From positions 2,492,001-2,556,000 of the forward strand of contig CP054186.1 of assembly GCA_015200025.1 (NCBI GenBank): a stretch of DNA of 64,000 bases. Direction: 5' to 3'. Every line of letters starts with the position of its first letter. Positions within the stretch are counted from its first letter, which is position 1. This stretch comes from Phycisphaeraceae bacterium. Its GTDB lineage: Bacteria; Planctomycetota; Phycisphaerae; Phycisphaerales; UBA1924. A model generated the notes under the pieces. That model worked only from the letters and a program-made list of their open reading frames with translations. It was not told the DNA's origin and did no database searches. The position numbers and the translations under genes were made by a program. Of the stretch, positions 1 through 7,192 are shown in pieces.

Positions 1-258
1 TATCTTCATTTCGACGCAGATATTACTATATGTATTGAAAGTGCTTATTCTTACAAAACGGAGCAGGTCATCGATGTGCCCGCTCGGGAATCTAATCTCA
101 TGGATCTTTTAGGTTCCGCGATATCGGCAGCGCAGGGCGATGCGAATGGAACCTTGAGCCTGCGTTTCAACAATGGGGACGCATTGAAGGTGTACGACAC
201 GACCAAGCAGTATGAATCCTACCGCATCAAATATGGAGATAATACTATTATTGTCTAA
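1..258 (+). CDS. Partial small protein, DUF6188-like, probable immunity protein
   Basis: The reading frame is open from base 1 to the TAA at 256-258, so the 5' end lies outside the window. The visible 85 residues begin YLHFDADITICIESAY and end in a segment with LSLRFNNGDALKVYD and YESYRIKYGD. This pattern of a beta strand, a short acidic turn and an ESY motif resembles DUF6188-type small proteins, which often sit beside toxins. It lies just upstream of an orphan toxin, in the same orientation as every cassette of the array, so an immunity role is inferred from context. The family assignment is from memory and tentative. Confidence 0.5.
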   Translation, partial: YLHFDADITICIESAYSYKTEQVIDVPARESNLMDLLGSAISAAQGDANGTLSLRFNNGDALKVYDTTKQYESYRIKYGDNTIIV

Positions 259-666
259 ACTGTTGGCGACAATACTTCTTGTCCTCCTCTTGGTGGTCGT
301 GGTTGGGAGCGTCGCCACTGGCGATTTCTTCTTTGCGTCAAGAACGGGCCAACGACCTGGGGCAACCAGAGAACGCTTGCTGATCATTTCAGCCGGCACC
401 GCAACGACTTTGGGTCATGCAGCGCCCAACACTACGCTGATCAAGCATCCGACTTTCTGCGAAGCTCGCAGGCCCAGCGAAATCTCACCAAGATCGGTCT
501 AGATGGTACAATCCGTGTGTTTGACCCGGCCACGAATACCTTCGGGCCTTACTCGCCGGGCGGCGCGACACGCACGTTCTACATGCCAGATCAAGCCGTG
601 CACGGGTACAAGACCAAACTCGAGTTCTGGAATGCTCAGCCCGGGAGAACGCCATGGACACCCTAG
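259..666 (+). pseudogene. Orphan C-terminal toxin domain without a start codon
   Basis: The frame ending at the TAG at 664-666 is open back to 259, but no start codon precedes the conserved part. From about 340 it encodes TTWGNQRTLADHFSRH, then FGSCSAQHYADQASDFL, TIRVFDPATNTFGPY and TRTFYMPDQAVHGY. This order (a HFxxH-like motif, an IRVxDPxTNxFG strand, a TFY segment) is typical of C-terminal ribonuclease-type toxin tips carried by Rhs and CdiA proteins; a BECR fold is a guess. It overlaps the next gene by 13 bases, the usual toxin-immunity arrangement. With no Rhs core attached it would be silent unless moved into an expressed Rhs gene. Confidence 0.55.
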
Positions 667-926
667 CACTCTGCCCAGTCTGCGGTTACGATTTGTGTGC
701 CCCCGCCTGGGATGGAGTATCCCAATCGGACGAGATTTGCCCCTGCTGTGGAATTCAGAATGGGTACGACGATGCCGCAGGCGGTGACATGGAACTACGA
801 AGGAAGGTACACGATACGTGGCGCAGCGAATGGATCACAGAAGGCATGCCTTGGAGAGGTGTCGGACAAGCGCCTCCTGAGAGATGGGATCCGATGCTGC
901 AGCTTCGGAGGGCCGCGCCCACATGA
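654..926 (+). CDS. Zinc-ribbon immunity protein (CPVCGYDL family)
   Basis: A 90-residue cytoplasmic protein with two CxxC pairs, CPVCGYDL near residue 7 and ICPCCGIQNGYDD near residue 31, followed by a Trp-rich tail (DTWRSEWITEGMPW and a WDP motif). Small zinc-ribbon proteins of this pattern are commonly encoded directly after Rhs, CdiA and similar toxins. The ATG lies inside the last codons of the toxin frame, so in the parent gene the two would be translationally coupled. It is the likely neutraliser of the preceding toxin. The start follows from this overlap; no strong ribosome binding site is visible. Confidence 0.7.
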   Translation: MDTLALCPVCGYDLCAPAWDGVSQSDEICPCCGIQNGYDDAAGGDMELRRKVHDTWRSEWITEGMPWRGVGQAPPERWDPMLQLRRAAPT

Positions 927-962
927 GAGGGCTTCCCAATCAGCATGTTCTTGACTTACCCT

Positions 963-1058
963 TGGTAGCCATGGTGTCCCATGTCGCCATCGATAGATGG
1001 AGCCTTGCCCCAAGTAGTGGAGTGACCCGTCCTTCGGCATAGGCCTGCACCACGTCCG
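963..1058 (+). repeat. Cassette-boundary repeat, copy 1
   Basis: About 95 bp that align without gaps to 1830-1925 and 5639-5734. The best conserved parts are the core CAAGTAGTGGA (1011-1021) and the end GGCCTGCACCACGT, where Rhs coding begins. It separates the zinc-ribbon immunity gene from the next Rhs fragment. It is a possible homology arm for cassette exchange. Confidence 0.7.
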
Positions 1059-1132
1059 TCACCGGGCGTACGACCCGGGCGGCGGCGGGGCACTCGGCAT
1101 GGGGGCTGGCGGGGCTGAGCGCGGCCGCGGGC

Positions 1133-1558
1133 GTGGCGGGCTCGGGGGCGACTCAGGCGTACGAGATCGCCGCGGGCGACCGCGACGGGTACAGCCTGGC
1201 GGAGATGGGGATCTCCGGCGGCGTCGGCGGCCTGCTCGGACCGGGCGTCCGAGCCGCCGGCCACGCCGTGAGGGCTTACCGTGGTGCCAAGGCGTGCGGG
1301 GGAACACAGAGTATAAGCCCCCGGGTCCGCAGTGCTGCCTCGAAGGTCGAGGACTTCCTCGGTAAGGACATGGTGATCAAACGTGCCGACAATAAGGGCT
1401 TCGTGGCATTGAACAAGGATGGCACGAGGCGATTCCGCCTTGACCTGCAGGGGCATGGCGACTCCCCGCACGGACACATCGAAATCTTTAATCCCCAAAG
1501 GCAGCGATGGGTCGACGCGGGGCCAGAGCATCGCTACTACTTCAAGGGAAAGGAGTAG
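1133..1558 (+). CDS. Orphan polymorphic-toxin C-terminal fragment (HGDSPHGH type)
   Basis: A frame of at least 141 residues. The first 50 residues or so are a linker that matches 7,553-7,697 perfectly at DNA level; the rest is a distinct toxin tip with KVEDFLGKDMVIKR, GTRRFRLDLQGHGDSPHGHIE and HRYYF. Domains of this style, a basic strand followed by an HGDxPHxH motif, are known C-terminal toxins. The upstream Rhs remnant (1042-1089, GLHHVRHRAYDP) is in a different frame, so the fusion is broken and the true start is unknown; 1133 is merely the first GTG. Probably a silent donor cassette. The immunity gene follows after 7 bases. Confidence 0.55.
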   Translation: MAGSGATQAYEIAAGDRDGYSLAEMGISGGVGGLLGPGVRAAGHAVRAYRGAKACGGTQSISPRVRSAASKVEDFLGKDMVIKRADNKGFVALNKDGTRRFRLDLQGHGDSPHGHIEIFNPQRQRWVDAGPEHRYYFKGKE

Positions 1559-1565
1559 CGATGCT

Positions 1566-1787
1566 ATGGCATACGAAGCGATAGTACGACGTGGCGATAT
1601 CGATCGGATCATCCTCGAAGAACACCCCGAGGGGACCTATATCTTCGTGTTTCGGACGCCCGATAGTTCAAGACCTGACGATGATCAGCTACAAAACAAT
1701 GTTGCTATGGCAATGCGTGTTTGCGAGGAGGACTATAACGTTCCTCGCGAGCTCTGGAGGGAGATACCGAACCCAGGTCTGATGTGA
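1566..1787 (+). CDS. Small immunity protein, unrecognised family
   Basis: A 73-residue protein starting MAYEAIVRRGDIDRIILEE and ending with a WREIPNPG motif. An AAGGAG sequence at about 1548-1553 supports the ATG at 1566. It directly follows the HGDSPHGH-type toxin fragment and precedes the next boundary repeat, the standard immunity position in this array. Mostly acidic, with no signal peptide or membrane segment, so cytoplasmic. I do not recognise the family. Confidence 0.6.
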   Translation: MAYEAIVRRGDIDRIILEEHPEGTYIFVFRTPDSSRPDDDQLQNNVAMAMRVCEEDYNVPRELWREIPNPGLM

Positions 1788-1829
1788 AAACTCAGTTGCT
1801 AATCCTGTGTGTCATGTTCTACCTCCTCC

Positions 1830-1925
1830 TGGTGGCGATGGCGTCACAAGTCGTCATCGCGGCTGGGAGCATTATCCCAAGTAGTGGAGTGGCTCTTTAA
1901 TCGGCGTGGGCCTGTATCACGTGCG
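1830..1925 (+). repeat. Cassette-boundary repeat, copy 2
   Basis: Gap-free alignment with copies at 963 and 5639. The core CAAGTAGTGGA is at 1878-1888, at the same internal offset of 48 bases as in the other copies. It lies between the immunity gene ending at 1787 and the long Rhs fragment. Confidence 0.7.
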
Positions 1926-4032
1926 GCATCGGGCGTACGACCCGGGCGGCGGGGGCGACCAGGCGGTGGGGTCGGTGGAGGGGTCGGCGGCGGTTCGTGT
2001 GGCGTTGGGCCCGGCGGGCCTGCCGCCGGCGGACCCCAAGCCCCGGTGGACGGGCCTGGACGCGCGCGGGAACCTCCGCGACGACGGGGCGAGGATCTAC
2101 CAGTACGACGCGTTGAACCGGCTGGTCGCGGTGCACCGGCGCGTGGGGTCGCCGGATGAGCCCGGCACCGCGGGGGGGATCCTGGCTCGGTACGGGTACG
2201 ACGGCTCGGGCCGACGGACCAGCGCGCAGTACGACACGAACCTCGACGGCGTGCTCGACGACGACGACCGGGCGGACCTGTACGCCTACGACGCGGCGTG
2301 GCGGGTCTCGGCGGTGGCGCGGCGCGAGAAGGTCGGGGGCGTCCCGGCGACGTACCTCCGCGAGCGGTGGTATTACCACGAGGCCGGGCTCAACCCCGAC
2401 GCCCCGATGGCCCGGGAGGTGTTCAGCCCCGCGGGGGCGTTGATCGACGAGCAGCACTTCCTGGTCAACCGGCGCGGGGACGTGGTGGCGGTGGTGGGGC
2501 CGGCGTACGAGGACACGTCCGAGTCTCCGCCGCGGATGGTCTCGGGGGCGGTGCGGGCGCGGGTGTCGTACTGGGCCTACGGGCAGCCGCGGATCGCGCA
2601 CCCGGCGGACTTCACCCGCGACGGCGTGGTCGACGAGGACGACGCGGACGGGTATCTCGACCTCTGGACGAGGGCGATGGCCGAGGAGTTCACCGACGAT
2701 CCCGCGTGGGGACGCCTGGCCGATTTCGACGCCGACGGCTCGCACACGATGTTCGATCTTGGCGCCTTCGACGCCGCGTACGACGACGCGACGCTGCCGG
2801 ACGACTCGGGCCTGACGGGCCACGACCGGCTGATCGTGGCGTTGGGGAACCTGCCGCTGTACGCGGGGTATTGGTGGGACGGCGTGCTGGCCGAGGTGTC
2901 GTGGCGGGCGATCGCGGCGGACCACGCGGACCCGGGGGTGGGGGGGGTGGGGGGGGTGGGGGGCCCGTCGCACGCGGACCTGGGGCTGACCGACCGCACG
3001 TCGCTGGGGCTGTACCACGTGCGTCACCGGGCGTACGACCCGGGCGGCGGGGGCGGCGGTGGGGGTGTGGGGGCGGGCCGGTGGCTGCAGCGCGACCCCA
3101 TCGGCACCGCTGGCGGGCCGAACCTCTACCAGTACGCGGACGCCGACCCGCTGCGCCTGATCGACCCGATGGGCCTTCGGGCGGTCGAGTATCTGGGGAC
3201 GGATTGCGACGGCAACGAGCTGACCCGCGACCGGCGCGACGAGGTGACGCCCGAGGAGTGGGCGCAGTTGGCCCGGGATTCCGGGGCGCGGAACGCGAAC
3301 GGGTTGGGCGATTTCCTGGCGGGGATCGCCGACGAGGTGACGTTCGGCGGGACGCGAGCGCTGCGTGGGCTGATCCTTGGCGAGGACGACGGCGTGGACG
3401 CCCAGTCCGGGGCGTACCGGGCCGGTGAGATCACCGCGGTGATCGGCTCGCTGCCGTACCGCGGGGTCGCGTCGGCGGGGCGGGTGGCGGGGCGGCACGC
3501 GCGGGGTCTGTTCGCGGTAGCGGACGATGCGGTGAGGCAGGCGGCGTCGGCGGTGCGGCCGTCGGTGATCGCGGGGAGAACAGCGGTCGAGTCGGCACAG
3601 GGAGCAGCGCGGGCCTCAGCGCACGGCGTCCACGTGTCGATCGGTGGGGCGGGCGGCGTGTCGCGGGGCATCGTCACGGGCGCCTCCGCGACCGCCGGCG
3701 CCGGCGGCGCGGCCGCCGCCAAGGCGTGCGGGGGGGCAAAGAGCGCAGTTCAGTTCAACAAGCACCACACTGTACCGAAAGAAGTACTAAAGGCCCTGCC
3801 GGATGTTGTCGCCAACAACCCGCTCGTTCGTGGACGTTTTGGAGCGCCGAACCGCTGGAGAATCCCTGAGGGATTGCACAAACAGATTCATAAGGGAGCG
3901 GGAGGTGGAGCCTATAATAAAGAATTCAAGCGAAGACTTCTTGATGTCGGGGGTAAGCCGACTGTCGATGACGTACTCCGCATCAGAAACGAACTCGTAA
4001 AGGAGTTCGGATTGGAGGGCTACCGGCCATGA
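1906..4032 (+). CDS. Rhs-repeat protein fragment with HNH-type C-terminal toxin
   Basis: A 708-residue frame without the usual long N-terminal Rhs shell and without a signal sequence. It contains GLYHVRHRAYDP twice (start and about residue 367), YD-type repeats (IYQYDALNRLV, YGYDGSGRR), and the core hallmark GRWLQRDPIG followed by YADADPLRLIDPMGL. Two dockerin- or EF-like loops are embedded (DTNLDGVLDDDD; DFTRDGVVDEDD and DFDADGS). The C-terminal 80 residues carry HHTVPK and LHKQIHKGA, an HNH/AHH-like nuclease signature. Poly-Gly tracts interrupt the core. The GTG start is nominal: this is probably a displaced cassette or a recombined tail. The immunity gene overlaps by ATGA. Confidence 0.8.
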   Translation: MGLYHVRHRAYDPGGGGDQAVGSVEGSAAVRVALGPAGLPPADPKPRWTGLDARGNLRDDGARIYQYDALNRLVAVHRRVGSPDEPGTAGGILARYGYDGSGRRTSAQYDTNLDGVLDDDDRADLYAYDAAWRVSAVARREKVGGVPATYLRERWYYHEAGLNPDAPMAREVFSPAGALIDEQHFLVNRRGDVVAVVGPAYEDTSESPPRMVSGAVRARVSYWAYGQPRIAHPADFTRDGVVDEDDADGYLDLWTRAMAEEFTDDPAWGRLADFDADGSHTMFDLGAFDAAYDDATLPDDSGLTGHDRLIVALGNLPLYAGYWWDGVLAEVSWRAIAADHADPGVGGVGGVGGPSHADLGLTDRTSLGLYHVRHRAYDPGGGGGGGGVGAGRWLQRDPIGTAGGPNLYQYADADPLRLIDPMGLRAVEYLGTDCDGNELTRDRRDEVTPEEWAQLARDSGARNANGLGDFLAGIADEVTFGGTRALRGLILGEDDGVDAQSGAYRAGEITAVIGSLPYRGVASAGRVAGRHARGLFAVADDAVRQAASAVRPSVIAGRTAVESAQGAARASAHGVHVSIGGAGGVSRGIVTGASATAGAGGAAAAKACGGAKSAVQFNKHHTVPKEVLKALPDVVANNPLVRGRFGAPNRWRIPEGLHKQIHKGAGGGAYNKEFKRRLLDVGGKPTVDDVLRIRNELVKEFGLEGYRP

Positions 4033-4715
4033 AGTTGTGGAGATTCACAGAGCCTTTCGATCACCGCTTCGCTCGCGCCAGCCGTGTCGGGGGAACATGG
4101 CAAGAAGGAGAATATAAGGAGCGGAGGCGGCCGCTCGTAATTGAGTGGGAACCGGAATCCGATACTGTGGGAGATTTCACGTGGCCGGGTTTTGACACGG
4201 ATACTGTCGTGACCGACTCTGTGGGTAAGGCGCTGGCCGACGCGCGAGTCGAAGGCTATGAGCTTCGGCCAGTCCAGATGCAGGAGAATTCAGAGCCTGC
4301 GAAACGTCGCTCCAAAAAGCCGATGATCAAGCTACCGTACTCGGGTCCGAAACTGTGGGATCTCTGGGTGACGGCGTGGACTCGACTCGATCGAGATCGC
4401 TCTAGTGTCACTGAGGAGCGGCGGGAAGATGGTAAGGTCACCTACAAAGTGTCCGGTGTTCAGCACGTGGAGACATCGTGGGATCAACAATGCATGGAGT
4501 TGGTCAAGCGGATGCAACCACGTATCCCAGAAGAAGGCGTATTTGTCCAACCCGTTCGTGGGATCTTCCGGGTAGAGGAATTACCTGCTTGGATATACTG
4601 CACTGACGACGTGAAACGCCTAGTTGAGGAGCACAACTTTACCAACGTCTCGTTCTTGGAAATGGGGGACGTGCTCGACGAGCCGTTGGACGATCTACCT
4701 CCTATTGTCCCATAA
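4029..4715 (+). CDS. Immunity protein for the HNH-type Rhs toxin
   Basis: A 228-residue soluble protein that starts inside the toxin stop codon (ATGA overlap at 4029-4032), so its translation is coupled to the toxin. It begins MKLWRFTEPFDHRFAR and has the segments WPGFDTDTVVTDSVGKAL and a Trp-rich centre (KLWDLWVTAWTRLDR). The size resembles immunity proteins paired with Myxococcus-type and Rhs nucleases, but the paired CxxCG motifs of one such family are absent. I do not assign it to a named family. Its position makes a role as cognate inhibitor likely. Confidence 0.65.
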   Translation: MKLWRFTEPFDHRFARASRVGGTWQEGEYKERRRPLVIEWEPESDTVGDFTWPGFDTDTVVTDSVGKALADARVEGYELRPVQMQENSEPAKRRSKKPMIKLPYSGPKLWDLWVTAWTRLDRDRSSVTEERREDGKVTYKVSGVQHVETSWDQQCMELVKRMQPRIPEEGVFVQPVRGIFRVEELPAWIYCTDDVKRLVEEHNFTNVSFLEMGDVLDEPLDDLPPIVP

Positions 4716-4766
4716 GGACTTATCCCGGGTGGCGGGGGTGGCGACGTCGGTTCGGCGGGGGCGGCG

Positions 4767-5350
4767 ATGTCGGTGGGGGCGTTCGCCGGCGTGCCGGGCG
4801 ACACGTTCAGTCAGGCGGCCGGGATGGCGTTGGGGACGCAAGACGGTTACCGCCCAGTCCAGGGTCTCACGTCGGCGGCGTACGGCGCGACCTTCGGCGT
4901 TGCCTTCCAGCAGGCCGCAGCCTTGGCCAACCCCGGCGCAGCTCCACTGGGCCTCGGCTCATCGCCGGCTCGGGGCGTCCCGCCGCTAAGGTGTGCGGGG
5001 CTTCAGCTAGGGGAGCGGGCACGTCCGGGGCATCGAACGTCAACGCTCAGGCAGCACTACGATCGAAGCTCAGTGCGCTGGAGAACGCTCAGAAAGCGGC
5101 TGCCCGCACGAGGACACTCCCCGATGGCAGAATTCGGTACTACAGGGCAGAAACGCCTGCGAGGACCGCTGGCCCGACCCGCGGGGCTTCGTACGTTACG
5201 GAATATAACCCCCAGACGGGACAAGTACGATCGTGGATGGAGTCGTATGGCCACGCCGGCACCGTCACTCGTGTACATCCGAAGATGATCAACGGGCAGA
5301 CGATGTATACCCCTCATTACCCGCCTACCGGCACGGAGTTGGTGCAATGA
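4767..5350 (+). pseudogene. Frameshifted orphan toxin cassette (RVHPKMINGQ type)
   Basis: The 5' part (from 4767, preceded in frame by a PGGGGGD remnant) encodes a pre-toxin linker, VGAFAGVPGDTFSQAAG through VAFQQAAALANPG. The toxin tip is in another frame (4991-5350) and contains LPDGRIRYYRAE, GASYVTEYNPQTGQVRSW and RVHPKMINGQTMYTPHYPPTG, a conserved polymorphic-toxin pattern. The frames change somewhere near 4,930-4,990, just before a KVCG junction that resembles the KACGG junctions of other cassettes (about 1290 and 3720). The toxin domain itself looks intact. Either a 1-base indel silenced the unit or this is an assembly error. Confidence 0.55.
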
Positions 5351-5592
5351 CCTACACCCGAAAGCAATTCGCGCGGGACCTTCTTGCTGAGATGAATCAC
5401 GGGTATGACGTGGTGCGCATCGCTCGTTGGGCGTTCGCGAAAAAGATGGACCCGGATGTACAAATCGAAGACTCTAAATTAGACGCGATGGTGATGCAGG
5501 TAGTAGCCATGGAAGAAGGTCCAGAGTTTGAGTATGACGAAGCTGAACTGCGAGCGTTGGCGCAGCGTGTACTCAACGAGAGAGACGAATGA
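5347..5592 (+). CDS. Small immunity protein, unrecognised family
   Basis: An 81-residue acidic protein starting MTYTRKQFARDLLAEMNHG, mostly predicted alpha helix. The ATG overlaps the toxin stop codon (ATGA at 5347-5350), showing it is the coupled partner of the RVHPKMINGQ-type toxin. No family is recognised. A boundary repeat starts 46 bases after its stop codon. Confidence 0.65.
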   Translation: MTYTRKQFARDLLAEMNHGYDVVRIARWAFAKKMDPDVQIEDSKLDAMVMQVVAMEEGPEFEYDEAELRALAQRVLNERDE

Positions 5593-5638
5593 TTAGCTGC
5601 GCATAGCCTCGCGAAGCTCTTGGTTTTATGTCATCTTT

Positions 5639-5734
5639 GGGTGGCAATGGTGTCCCATACCGCGATTGCGGATTGGATCATTGCCTCAAGTAGTGGAAAG
5701 ACTCATCTCTAGGCGTGGGCCTGTACCACGTCCG
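5639..5734 (+). repeat. Cassette-boundary repeat, copy 3
   Basis: Collinear with the copies at 963 and 1830. The core CAAGTAGTGGA is at 5687-5697, again 48 bases from the start of the repeat. It ends in GGCGTGGGCCTGTACCACGT, the start of another Rhs fragment. Confidence 0.7.
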
Positions 5735-5783
5735 TCACCGTGCGTTTGACCCCGGCGGCGGGGGTGGCGGCGGGGGTGGCGGT

Positions 5784-5863
5784 GGGGGTGTGGGGGTGTG
5801 GGGGTGTGGGGGTGTGGGGGTGTGGGGGTGTGGCGGTGTGGGGGTGTGGGGGTGTGGCGGTGG
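5784..5863 (+). repeat. Octanucleotide tandem repeat, GGGGGTGT x 9
   Basis: Nine consecutive 8-bp units at 5784-5855, eight GGGGGTGT and one GGCGGTGT (5832-5839), then a variant unit GGCGGTGG. The tract sits between the Rhs piece GLYHVRHRAFDP (frame of 5715) and RWLQRDPIG (frame of 5798), which are out of frame as written. Loss of one unit or gain of two would join them. This arrangement is expected to slip during replication and act as a phase switch. Confidence 0.8.
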
Positions 5864-6769
5864 CTGCAGCGCGACCCCATCGGCACCGCCGGCGGGTCGA
5901 ACCTCTACCAGTACGCGGACGCCGACCCGCTGCGCCTGATCGACCCGATGGGCCTTCGGGCGGTCGAGAATTTCGAGCAGGCGTTCGAGGACTGCGACGG
6001 CCGCCGCGGCGTCACGCAGGTCACCGTGGACAGCGTGCACGGGTCGTCGGCGAGGCTCCTCTACGACGACGAGCGTGCGGCGGATCAGATCCTGAGCGAG
6101 CTCACGATCCTGAGTCTCGAGCTCGGCCGGGGCGAGGCACGGCGGCAATCGCAGGCCGCGGAGATCGCCCGGACGGCGGGGATGCAGGTCCTCTTCTACC
6201 CGATCGGCTCGGACAGCCTCGGGGCCGCGGTGGTTGGGGCGAAGTCGATCTCGGCCTCGATCGGCTCGGCGTCGGCGGCGAGATCAACCGCTGGCGGTGC
6301 GGTTGGCGGCACGAAGTCTGGGGCGAACCCGAGCGCGGGCCCCAAGGGCATCTATCTCACGATCACGACGGGGAGCGGGCAGGTCGAAGAGGTCGTGTTC
6401 GCCGGCTTCCAGGCGGTCCGCGACCGCAAGGGCAACCCGGTCGGCCCCGGGACTTCGTACCGGAGCTTCGACCAGCTCAAGAAGGCCCTGCCCGAGCTGC
6501 CGAAGGAGTGGGTGTGGCACCACGTCGTCGAGCAGTGCCAACAATCTCCGAACCGCTCGGGCTTCACGGCGGCGCAGATCCACAGCGTTGGAAACGTCAT
6601 CGCCGTGCCCAGGGAGGTCAACAGCCGACTGGCGGGGGTGTATGCTGCTCTGTGGCCGCGTTCAGGGGTATTGTTACGTAACACGATGAATGGGTTGTCA
6701 TACGATAAGCAGCTCGCGGCGGGGTTGAATCATCTCAAGCAGGCCCTGAGAGAGTTTCATGGACAGTAA
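5798..6769 (+). CDS. Orphan Rhs cassette with HNH-like toxin tip
   Basis: A 323-residue frame opening inside the octanucleotide repeat and containing RWLQRDPIG and DPMGLRAVE, a pre-toxin region, and a C-terminal nuclease-like tip with WVWHHVVEQC and AQIHSVGNVIAVPREVN. The spacing of HH, N and the following helix fits HNH-type toxins (WHHIVEQ class). The GTG at 5798 is nominal, since it lies in repeat-encoded low-complexity sequence; the natural start would be in an upstream Rhs gene. A 162-bp segment (6001-6162) recurs at 7168-7329 with two mismatches. Confidence 0.6.
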   Translation: MGVWGCGGVGVWRCGGVGVWRWLQRDPIGTAGGSNLYQYADADPLRLIDPMGLRAVENFEQAFEDCDGRRGVTQVTVDSVHGSSARLLYDDERAADQILSELTILSLELGRGEARRQSQAAEIARTAGMQVLFYPIGSDSLGAAVVGAKSISASIGSASAARSTAGGAVGGTKSGANPSAGPKGIYLTITTGSGQVEEVVFAGFQAVRDRKGNPVGPGTSYRSFDQLKKALPELPKEWVWHHVVEQCQQSPNRSGFTAAQIHSVGNVIAVPREVNSRLAGVYAALWPRSGVLLRNTMNGLSYDKQLAAGLNHLKQALREFHGQ

Positions 6770-7157
6770 TCCACAATACACCGACAAAGAGACCGAAGTC
6801 CTTCGGCGAAGGTTTATTGCGCTGTCATGGCGCAAGTATAACAATATATATAGCCCCGGAAAGCACAATTATGCATTTACTAATATGGTTCGGCTCTGTA
6901 GTGCGATTTACGCCAAAGAGGGCAATCTCCGTCGTGTACTGATGCCACTGCTCCAATATCAAGATGATTGCGTTCGGGCCAACGCGGCGTTCTACATGAT
7001 CTGGGAGGAGCCCGATGAAGCAACAGCGGTCCTCCGCCAAGTCGCGCAAGCAGATTCGCCGTACTCCTTTTTGAGTTTACACGCCGAGGATTTCCTGGAA
7101 GGCTGGCAGGATGGGAAAGCTATCCCGTTGCACAAGCCGCCGCCAGATCATAAGTAG
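6759..7157 (+). CDS. DUF2019-like HEAT-type immunity protein
   Basis: A 132-residue helical protein whose ATG lies 11 bases inside the preceding toxin frame. The order of segments (FTNMVRLCSAIYAKEGN, then LMPLLQYQDDCVRANAAFYMI, then ATAVLRQVAQADS, then a helix with FLEGW) fits DUF2019 proteins, small HEAT-like repeat proteins often encoded next to polymorphic toxins. It is expected to bind and block the HNH-like toxin. AT-rich codon use in its first half (about 6,830-6,900) contrasts with the neighbouring Rhs sequence, suggesting a separate origin. Confidence 0.65.
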   Translation: MDSNPQYTDKETEVLRRRFIALSWRKYNNIYSPGKHNYAFTNMVRLCSAIYAKEGNLRRVLMPLLQYQDDCVRANAAFYMIWEEPDEATAVLRQVAQADSPYSFLSLHAEDFLEGWQDGKAIPLHKPPPDHK

Positions 7158-7192
7158 AATCCAGCCGCCGCCGCGGCGTCACGCAGGTCACC

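Noticed and set aside
212..502. + strand frame with a hydrophobic N-terminus that looks like a membrane anchor
   Set aside because: It overlaps the end of the DUF6188-like gene and crosses the conserved toxin frame at 340-666; the hydrophobic part is a shifted reading of that junction.
1897..3498. Long minus-strand frame of 533 codons opposite the Rhs gene
   Set aside because: Arg/Pro/His-rich composition typical of the antisense frame of GC-rich coding DNA; the + strand has clear Rhs motifs.
5784..5863. Possible CRISPR-like array
   Set aside because: The 8-bp units are directly adjacent without spacers; this is a simple tandem repeat in an Rhs coding context.
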